A stretch of DNA of 6,066 bases from Cyclobacteriaceae bacterium. Lineage in GTDB: Bacteria > Bacteroidota > Bacteroidia > Cytophagales > Cyclobacteriaceae. Shown piece after piece: positions 1 to 4,374 of this stretch. The stretch covers positions 1-6,066 of the forward strand of contig JABFSY010000397.1 of NCBI GenBank assembly GCA_013140395.1. Direction: 5' to 3'. Numbering within the stretch: the stretch's first letter is position 1; each line of letters starts with the position of its first letter. The notes beneath the pieces were generated by a model that had not been told where the DNA came from, did no database searches, and saw nothing but the letters and a program-made list of their open reading frames with translations. Position numbers and translations under genes: made by a program.

Positions 1-1
1 A

Positions 2-2290
2 AGTTCCAACGGAGGCCAATGACACGCTTGCCTTCCCTCCTTCTAATATTGCCATATACCGTAACTTCTGGTTATTGTTCTGAGCCTGATCTCTCAACTT
101 ATCAAAGTCCAAATTGAAAGCAGATAGTTGATTGAAAAATTCCTCCACCTTCATTTCCTCTCTACACTTTTCAGGTACCAGGTTTTCAACTTTAATATCG
201 TTTAGCTCAAGATCAAGACCAATTTCACGTGCTAAAATAAGCGCCTTGCGAGCCACATCCATTCCATTCAAATCATCGCGAGGATCCGGCTCAGTAAATC
301 CTTTCTCTTTTGCCTCTCTCACAATGTCGCTAAATTGCTTTCCCTCCACAAAAGAACTAAAGATGAAATTCAAGGTTCCACTTAAGACGGCTTCAATACG
401 CAGCGCTTTATCACCACTGAGTAACAAGTCGTTTAGCGTGTTGATGACTGGCAAGCCAGCACCTACATTCGTTTCATACAAAAACTTAACCCCGCGCCTG
501 GCTGTTGTTGATTTTAATTTTTTGTATCGCTCCAGCGAACCAGAATTGGCTTTTTTATTGGGAGTTACAATAGAAATGTTCGCAGAAAGTATTCGATCAT
601 AAAAGCCAGCCACTTCTTCGCTAGAAGTGCAATCCACAAAAATACTGTTAGACAAATTGAAACTCACCATCCGTTCAAAGTACGATGACAACGTCATCGC
701 TTCACCCTCCTTCATCATCCTATCCACGGCATGATTCAATTGAATTCCATCTTCATTGAAGAGCATTTTCTTGCTATTGGCAACCCCGACCAAGTTAACT
801 TCCAAATGATTCAGCGAGGCCAACTTAGCAAATTGTTGATCCATCATTTTCACTAACTCCTTTCCAATCAAACCGGTGCCCACTAAAAAAACGTTCAACA
901 ACTTTCGATCAGAAAGGAAGAAAGCTTCGTGCAATACATTCAAAGCCTTGGATGTATCAGTCTGCCGGATTACAACTGAAATATTCAATTCAGAAGAACC
1001 CTGCGCAATGGCATGGACATTCACACCTGCTTTACCAAGTGCACTAAACATGCGACCACTGGTGCCGGGATTTTGCTTCATGCCTTCTCCCACAATAGCT
1101 ACAATCGTCAATTCATTTTCCATGGCAATGGAGTCCATCTCACCATTTAAAATCTCGTAATAGAATTCCTTTTCTATTGCTGCTTTTGCCTGTAGAGCCA
1201 AGCCGCTTTCAATAGCAAAACAAATCGAATGCTCAGAGGAAGCTTGACTGATTAAGATCACGTTTATTTTTTCTTTGGCCAACGTGCCAAACAGTCGCAT
1301 CGACACACCCACAACACCTTGTAGACCACTTCCCTGCACGTTGAACAAACTTACGTGCCCCATCGAAGAGACTCCTTTAATGATCAATGACTTTCCATTT
1401 GCATTCGCACTGATAACAGAACCTGAAAAAGTAGGATTGAAAGTGTTTTTGATCCAAATTGGAATCTTCTTACCCATGGCTGGTTGCATGGTGGCTGGAA
1501 AAATCACCTTGGCGCCAAAATGAGACAGCTCCATCGCTTCCTCGTAGGTCATTTCTTTTACGGTAAATGCCTTCTTCACCTTGCGTGGATCGGCCGTCAT
1601 CATTCCATCCACATCGGTCCATATTTCTAACGAGGTGGCATCTAAGGCTGCAGCAAAAATAGCTGCCGTATAGTCTGATCCACTTCTTCCTATGGTGGTC
1701 GTTTCACCTGAAGCGGATGATCCAATAAAGCCAGTGACTACTTGGAGATCAACATGGCTTTTAAAATAATCTTGAATCAATTGATTCGTGGTTTTAAAAT
1801 CAATTTTAGCATTGCCGAAATTACTGTCAGTTCTAACCACAGAACGAGCATCTAAAAATTCAGCCTTTATACCTTGTCCATTAATCGCCTCTGCAATGAT
1901 GTAGGCGGAAAGTCGCTCTCCAAAACTCATGATATAATCCAATGAGCGAAACGTTCTTTCCTTCACCAAAAAAATACCATGAAGAATGTCTTCCAATTCG
2001 TTGATGGTGAACTTTACCTGGGCAATCACACCACTCTGTTTCTGAATATCGACTAACTCGCGTACTGCTTCCAAATGCCTTTTTTCCAATTGTTCCAACT
2101 CGATCTTGTATCCAACATCTCCTGCAAGAGCTTTTGCACTAAGTTGTATGAGTGAATCCGTGACTCCGCCAAATGCAGAAAACACAACTGCAACCTTTTC
2201 TTGTTTTACGTAGGGAAACAGAATTTCAATTACAGATTTTATCCGTTCAGGATGAGCGACTGAGGAGCCACCGAATTTTAAGACTTTCAT
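2..2290 (-). CDS. thrA: Bifunctional aspartokinase / homoserine dehydrogenase (ThrA type), C-terminus cut by window edge
   Basis: This cytoplasmic enzyme catalyses the first and third steps of threonine biosynthesis: phosphorylation of aspartate, and NAD(P)H-dependent reduction of aspartate semialdehyde to homoserine. The reverse strand reads open for 763 codons from the ATG at 2290 and runs off the window. The usual ThrA length is about 820 residues, so roughly 55-60 are missing. The kinase domain (about 1-290) starts with KFGGSS at residues 5-10, then SFGER (122-126), GRSGSDYTAA (201-210), WTDVDGMMTADPR (224-236) and FGAKV (258-262). Two ACT-like regulatory segments follow (about 305-460, with QASSEHSI and AQGSSELNIS), suggesting feedback control by threonine. 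The dehydrogenase domain starts near 465 with the dinucleotide loop GTGLIG (471-476). It then has VDCTSS (552-557), TPNKKAN (576-582), ETNVGAGLPV (606-615) and EPDPRDDLNGMDVARK (667-682). The start is the first ATG before KFGGSS; no Shine-Dalgarno is evident. Downstream thrB/thrC would be expected outside the window. Regulation is probably by the upstream attenuator. Confidence 0.97.
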   Translation of the reverse strand, partial: MKVLKFGGSSVAHPERIKSVIEILFPYVKQEKVAVVFSAFGGVTDSLIQLSAKALAGDVGYKIELEQLEKRHLEAVRELVDIQKQSGVIAQVKFTINELEDILHGIFLVKERTFRSLDYIMSFGERLSAYIIAEAINGQGIKAEFLDARSVVRTDSNFGNAKIDFKTTNQLIQDYFKSHVDLQVVTGFIGSSASGETTTIGRSGSDYTAAIFAAALDATSLEIWTDVDGMMTADPRKVKKAFTVKEMTYEEAMELSHFGAKVIFPATMQPAMGKKIPIWIKNTFNPTFSGSVISANANGKSLIIKGVSSMGHVSLFNVQGSGLQGVVGVSMRLFGTLAKEKINVILISQASSEHSICFAIESGLALQAKAAIEKEFYYEILNGEMDSIAMENELTIVAIVGEGMKQNPGTSGRMFSALGKAGVNVHAIAQGSSELNISVVIRQTDTSKALNVLHEAFFLSDRKLLNVFLVGTGLIGKELVKMMDQQFAKLASLNHLEVNLVGVANSKKMLFNEDGIQLNHAVDRMMKEGEAMTLSSYFERMVSFNLSNSIFVDCTSSEEVAGFYDRILSANISIVTPNKKANSGSLERYKKLKSTTARRGVKFLYETNVGAGLPVINTLNDLLLSGDKALRIEAVLSGTLNFIFSSFVEGKQFSDIVREAKEKGFTEPDPRDDLNGMDVARKALILAREIGLDLELNDIKVENLVPEKCREEMKVEEFFNQLSAFNLDFDKLRDQAQNNNQKLRYMAILEGGKASVSLASVGT

Positions 2291-2348
2291 TTGAAAAATA
2301 GATAGATATCGATATAGGTTGTCGTTATTGAAATGAACCTTTCACCTC

Positions 2349-2415
2349 AAAAAAAAACAAAAAACTAGTACAATGGGGGATTGGATACAGAGGGCGCTAC
2401 CCCGTAATAATAGTT
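2349..2415 (-). terminator. Candidate thr attenuator: hairpin plus U-tract
   Basis: On the reverse strand an arm at 2415-2400 (ending ACGGGG, within the last codons of the leader peptide) can pair with 2378-2363 (CCCCATTGTACTAGTT). The stem is interrupted by three single mismatches and has a 21-base loop that begins at the leader stop codon. Directly after it comes a U-tract of six T, one G and nine T (2364-2349). A smaller alternative stem, GTA-TC-CAAT with ATTGTAC (2388-2380 with 2374-2368, loop CCCCC), uses the same 3' arm and also ends next to the U-tract, so the two folds exclude each other. A third small hairpin can form inside the leader codons (2444-2437 with 2431-2425, one bulge). 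The position between a Thr/Ile leader peptide and thrA suggests conditional termination. The folds were found by eye, so the exact pairing is uncertain. Confidence 0.7.
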
Positions 2416-2477
2416 GTGATCGTAGTAATGCCAGTAGCAATTACTTGTAACGATGTAAATGAATAGCGATTTTCCAT
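2397..2477 (-). CDS. thrL: thr operon leader peptide (26 aa, Thr/Ile-rich)
   Basis: A short reverse-strand reading frame runs from ATG at 2477-2475 to TAG at 2399-2397, ending 106 bases before the thrA start. Its residues 13-25 read IATGITTITTIIT: 6 Thr and 5 Ile in 13 positions, with another Thr at residue 8. This closely parallels the enterobacterial thrL peptide. There, ribosome stalling at Thr/Ile codons when charged tRNAs are scarce prevents a terminator from forming and lets transcription reach thrA. The protein product is presumably not functional in itself; its translation is the sensor. The Thr codons are mixed (ACT, ACG, ACA), so the bias is in the amino acids and not a simple DNA repeat. 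A hairpin and long U-tract follow directly. The start lacks a recognisable Shine-Dalgarno, as is common in Bacteroidota. A TTTG at 2520-2517 followed by a degenerate TATTTG near 2502-2497 could belong to its promoter, but the fit is poor. Expression is inferred from composition and position only. Confidence 0.88.
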   Translation of the reverse strand: MENRYSFTSLQVIATGITTITTIITG

Positions 2478-2554
2478 ACTTAACTTGCGCAATAAGCAAA
2501 TAGCGTTCGGTCAATGCAAAATATTTTTTTGTTTTTATGAAAGAAAAAAGACAA

Positions 2555-2567
2555 ACTAACGGTTAGT
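2555..2567. repeat. 13-base perfect palindrome upstream of the toxin-antitoxin pair
   Basis: ACTAAC-G-GTTAGT is a perfect inverted repeat with six-base arms and a single central base. It lies 60 bases before the antitoxin start and about 78 bases before the thr leader peptide start. Type II antitoxins commonly repress their own promoter by binding palindromes, so this is a possible operator. It is further from the start codon than usual, and it could equally serve the divergent thr promoter or be chance. Confidence 0.3.
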
Positions 2568-2627
2568 AGCCACTCGGTTTCGCGATCTTTTTTTGTAACT
2601 TGCTTCATTATCTACTAGTTCAAAAAT

Positions 2628-2864
2628 ATGCAGGCTGAGAACTTAAAATACACCCTACTGGATAAGATAATATCTGTCAATGATATGAGTCTGTTGCAAA
2701 AGGTAAATGACCTACTTGGCAACGTAAATATCGACCAAACTATTTTCAAGTTAACAGATGCCCAAAAGGAGATGCTGATGAATAGCGAAGAAGATATTCT
2801 CAAAGGCGATCTTACTACTAATGACGAGCTGAATGCTGAAGAAGACTTATGGCTAAACGGATAG
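2628..2864 (+). CDS. Antitoxin of a ParE/RelE-type toxin-antitoxin module
   Basis: This small acidic protein of 78 residues very likely neutralises the toxin encoded immediately downstream. No DNA-binding fold is obvious by eye. The N-terminal half (MQAENLKYTLLDKIISVNDMS and the following LLQKVNDLL) looks helical and probably dimerises. The C-terminal half (about 41-78) is strongly acidic (NSEEDILKGD, NDELNAEEDLW), which is typical of the segment that wraps around a basic toxin in Bacteroidota antitoxins. The reading frame overlaps the toxin start by 16 bases, so the two are translationally coupled. The length fits this antitoxin type. A promoter may lie within 2592-2620, and a palindrome at 2555-2567 could allow autoregulation. 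The assignment rests mainly on the gene pair and on charge and size; sequence identity to a named antitoxin family cannot be stated from here. Confidence 0.82.
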   Translation: MQAENLKYTLLDKIISVNDMSLLQKVNDLLGNVNIDQTIFKLTDAQKEMLMNSEEDILKGDLTTNDELNAEEDLWLNG

Positions 2865-3154
2865 TCTGGACGAGTACTGCCAAAAAAGCTAGAAGAGAAA
2901 TACTTGAATATTGGATAAAGCACAACGGGTCTTCGGTTTATTCAAAAAAACTATCAAAACTGTTTAGGACAAAAGCATCTTTATTGGAGACTAAACACTA
3001 CCTCGGCAAGCCTACTGATTTTTACGATGTTCGTGTTTCTTTAGTCAGTAACTTCTCTATTTTTTATAAAGTGCACACCAGCGAAATAGTAATTGTAGGA
3101 ATTTGGGATAATAGAAGAAACCCAGATGACCTGCGCAAAAACCTAGAACTATAA
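2849..3154 (+). CDS. ParE/RelE-superfamily toxin
   Basis: This 101-residue basic protein resembles the Bacteroidota branch of the ParE/RelE toxin superfamily (plasmid stabilisation system type). It begins with the usual first strand, KRIVWTSTAKKARREILEYW (residues 3-22), followed by a long helical hairpin. It continues with LGKPTDFYDVRVSLVSNFSI (52-71) and FYKV (72-75), and ends with IWDNRRNPDDLRK (85-97). The last motif is the hallmark C-terminus of these Bacteroidota toxins. Superfamily members inhibit growth either by poisoning DNA gyrase (ParE) or by cleaving mRNA on the ribosome (RelE); the sequence here does not settle which. It overlaps the antitoxin by 16 bases, in the usual antitoxin-first order. 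The frame is intact with no sign of decay. The thioesterase starts 38 bases after its end, so read-through from the toxin-antitoxin promoter is possible. Confidence 0.9.
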   Translation: MAKRIVWTSTAKKARREILEYWIKHNGSSVYSKKLSKLFRTKASLLETKHYLGKPTDFYDVRVSLVSNFSIFYKVHTSEIVIVGIWDNRRNPDDLRKNLEL

Positions 3155-3192
3155 CAGAACAGCATCCAAAATCATAAACCTAAGATATTTTC

Positions 3193-3714
3193 ATGTCTCG
3201 CAAAAAGAAACACCCCAAAGATTCCTTCGTAAGTATGACCGAGTTAGTCTTACCCAACGATACCAATACACTCAATAACTTAATGGGAGGAAGGTTGATG
3301 CACTGGATGGATATTGTTTCTGCGATTGCGGGGCAAAAGCATTGCAGCAGTATTGTTGTAACGGCCTCGGTAGACAACATCTCTTTCCGCGAGCCAATAC
3401 GTTTAGGCGATGTAGTTACGCTTCGCGCGAAAGCGACACGGGCATTTAACTCATCGGTTGAAATTCGCATTGATGTAGATGCCGAAAACATCCCCGCAGG
3501 AAAAAAAATTGCAAGCCACTCGGCATACTTTACTTTTGTGGCGGTAGATGCAAATGGTACGCCCGTGGAAATTCCAGAAGTAGAACCTGAGACAGAAGAA
3601 GAAATGGAATTGTACAAAGGAGCTCTGCGCAGAAGACAACTTCGATTAATCTTAGGCGGAAGGATGAAGCCAAGCGAGGCGCACGAGTTAAAATCGCTGT
3701 TTGATACTAAATGA
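3193..3714 (+). CDS. Acyl-CoA thioesterase, hotdog fold (YciA/ACOT type)
   Basis: This 173-residue cytoplasmic enzyme is predicted to hydrolyse acyl-CoA to free fatty acid and CoA, helping to control acyl-CoA pools. The family signature is clear: LPNDTNTLNNLMGGRLMHWMD (residues 20-40), corresponding to the Asn-rich loop, the GG turn and the hotdog helix. Asp40 sits in the position of the catalytic acidic residue of YciA-type enzymes. Residue 28 is Asn where Gly is more usual. The segment VDNISFREPIRLGDVV (60-75) forms the following strands, and SHSAYFTFVAVD (109-119) is the last core strand. The C-terminal tail is highly charged, with an acidic run near 129-140 and a basic run RRRQLR (146-151), then GGRMKPSEAHELKSLF. 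A single hotdog domain of this kind normally works as a hexamer or larger oligomer. The start was chosen at the first ATG, giving a basic N-terminus (SRKKKHPK). It is in the same orientation as the toxin pair but functionally unrelated. Confidence 0.93.
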   Translation: MSRKKKHPKDSFVSMTELVLPNDTNTLNNLMGGRLMHWMDIVSAIAGQKHCSSIVVTASVDNISFREPIRLGDVVTLRAKATRAFNSSVEIRIDVDAENIPAGKKIASHSAYFTFVAVDANGTPVEIPEVEPETEEEMELYKGALRRRQLRLILGGRMKPSEAHELKSLFDTK

Positions 3715-3721
3715 TGTAACT

Positions 3722-3758
3722 GTCAGCCTGAGGCTCTCTAAGGCTGACGACTATTTTT
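3722..3758 (+). terminator. Terminator-like hairpin after the thioesterase gene
   Basis: GTCAGCCT (3722-3729) pairs perfectly with AGGCTGAC (3741-3748) around an 11-base loop. Five bases later comes a run of five T (3754-3758). The element starts just after the thioesterase stop codon and ends eight bases before the next ATG. It is probably an intrinsic terminator or an attenuating/processing hairpin. The short U-run makes it moderate at best. A smaller nested palindrome, AGCC-TGA-GGCT (3725-3735), competes with part of the stem. Confidence 0.6.
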
Positions 3759-3766
3759 AAGAACCG

Positions 3767-4138
3767 ATGCAAGAAATTTTTGAAAGCACCTATCCAGAAG
3801 AACTATACCTCATCAAACCGAGAGTGACTGTGGTGATACCGGTTCCATGGGCAGAAGTGAAAGAAGCAGAAAAGGCGCTGCTGTCAAAAATAGTAGGCGC
3901 TGTCAAACAGAGTTTGGACTCAGTCACAATCAAACAACAATCGCAGCTCGATTTGTCATTGTGGGTAGAAAAACCTGAGCGCGTGTTGTGCTTTAGTCCG
4001 GCTGAAGGCTTGCCCAAATTTGAAGTATTGCCGGCACAAGGCACTTCTGTGATTGTTTCCTTTCCGCTGCCCGAGTTGCTTGTCAATGATGAAGCCAAAA
4101 AAAAATTGTGGGCTGGATTGAAAGTGATGTTTACTTGA
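3767..4138 (+). CDS. Small conserved-looking protein, possibly HolD (DNA pol III psi)-like
   Basis: This 123-residue soluble protein has no signal peptide, membrane segment or cysteine motif. It reads as one alpha/beta domain: a strand-like stretch VTVVIPV (20-26), a helix EVKEAEKALLSKIVGAVKQS (30-49) and VTIKQQ (53-58). A hydrophobic strand with VLCF (73-76) and GTSVIVSFPLPELLVNDEAKKKLWAGLKVMF close the domain. The order, with a helix ending LLSKIVGAVK, a turn, VLCF, then a GT-VI strand and a final helix KKKLW-GLK, reminds me of the small HolD-like proteins annotated in Bacteroidota, which have a uracil-DNA-glycosylase-like fold and bind the clamp loader. This is resemblance by eye, not a match to a defined catalytic motif, and the name should be treated as a hypothesis. 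The gene is intact, begins right after a terminator-like hairpin, and is followed by a long intergenic region. Confidence 0.7.
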   Translation: MQEIFESTYPEELYLIKPRVTVVIPVPWAEVKEAEKALLSKIVGAVKQSLDSVTIKQQSQLDLSLWVEKPERVLCFSPAEGLPKFEVLPAQGTSVIVSFPLPELLVNDEAKKKLWAGLKVMFT

Positions 4139-4267
4139 TATTTGAAATTCTTTCGCCAGCAAAGAATTGCTTTAGAAGGCCCGTTGGCTTTACCCCTCAT
4201 TTGTAATACCACACCTTCTCAAAAGTTTCGGTGCGAAAACTGCCTTTAACTACGAAAAACCTCCATT

Positions 4268-4354
4268 TTCACGCCCAAAATGGCTATTGACCAATGCGTA
4301 AGTTCTTCTATATTTGCGGAACTTTTTTTAAGCCCTGATAATGATGGGCGTGAA
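4268..4354. repeat. Perfect 10-base inverted repeat flanking the hppA promoter
   Basis: TTCACGCCCA at 4268-4277 recurs as its exact reverse complement TGGGCGTGAA at 4345-4354. One copy lies ten bases upstream of the -33 element; the other lies within the predicted 5' untranslated leader, and the two are 67 bases apart. The left copy is outside the predicted transcript, so it cannot form an RNA hairpin with the right copy. Paired operator sites bound by one regulator are therefore one reading. The right copy can also pair locally with GCCC at 4332-4335 (four-base stem, ten-base loop). Confidence 0.5.
4287..4316 (+). promoter_or_regulatory. Bacteroidota-type promoter for hppA
   Basis: TTG at 4287-4289 and TATATTTG at 4309-4316 are separated by 19 bases. 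This fits the Bacteroidota primary sigma factor pattern of a TTG/TTTG -33 element and a TAnnTTTG -7 element with about 19 bases between. The transcription start would fall near 4321-4324, giving a 5' leader of about 50-55 bases before the hppA ATG at 4375. Confidence 0.72.
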
Positions 4355-4374
4355 TCTTAAACCTTAAAACCTGT

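Larger units (their letters stand above)
2291..2627. promoter_or_regulatory. Divergent intergenic region: thr leader on the left, toxin-antitoxin promoter region on the right
   Basis: This 337-base gap separates the divergent thrA and antitoxin genes. Its thrA-proximal part (2349-2477) is the leader peptide and attenuator. The stretch 2291-2348 is the untranslated tail of that leader up to the thrA start. The remainder (2478-2627) must hold both outward promoters. For the antitoxin, a TTTG at 2592-2595 lies 17 bases before TACTAGTT (2613-2620), a weak match to the Bacteroidota TTTG/TAnnTTTG pattern. Neither promoter can be assigned with confidence. Confidence 0.5.
4139..4374. promoter_or_regulatory. 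Intergenic region upstream of hppA
   Basis: These 236 bases contain no convincing coding frame. The left part has a perfect eight-base hairpin (AATTCTTT at 4146-4153 with AAAGAATT at 4161-4168, loop of seven) just after the preceding stop codon. It lacks a U-tract, so it is at best a weak terminator or an mRNA 3'-end stabiliser. A second small hairpin lies at 4224-4241 (AGTTTCG with CGAAAACT, one bulged A). The right part holds the hppA promoter, the flanking inverted repeat, and an A/T-rich 5' leader. Confidence 0.6.

Noticed and set aside
132..1523. Plus-strand open frames (132-602, 876-1160, 1275-1523) within the first 2.3 kb
   Set aside because: They are antisense to thrA, whose reverse-strand frame is continuous and carries all aspartokinase and homoserine dehydrogenase motifs. 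Their translations look like low-complexity Ser/Pro-rich sequence without domains.
2478..2555. Strong promoter for the thr leader
   Set aside because: TTTG elements are present (2555-2552 and 2520-2517 on the reverse strand), but no TAnnTTTG lies at the right distance, so no promoter is called.
2615..2923. Minus-strand frame opposite the toxin-antitoxin pair
   Set aside because: Its Ser/Phe-rich translation has no recognisable motif and lies antisense to two genes with strong family features.
3180..3639. Minus-strand frames opposite the thioesterase
   Set aside because: They are antisense to a gene with a clear hotdog thioesterase signature, and the translations are Ser-rich and featureless.
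4146..4168. Perfect eight-base hairpin as a terminator for the 3767-4138 gene
   Set aside because: The stem is A/T-rich and no T-run follows on either strand, so intrinsic termination is not supported.
3790..4212. Minus-strand frames opposite the small 3767-4138 gene
   Set aside because: The longer of these (140 codons) is longer than the plus-strand gene, so it was considered. The plus-strand product has a balanced alpha/beta pattern and charged helices, while the minus-strand product looks like shadow translation with no domain features.
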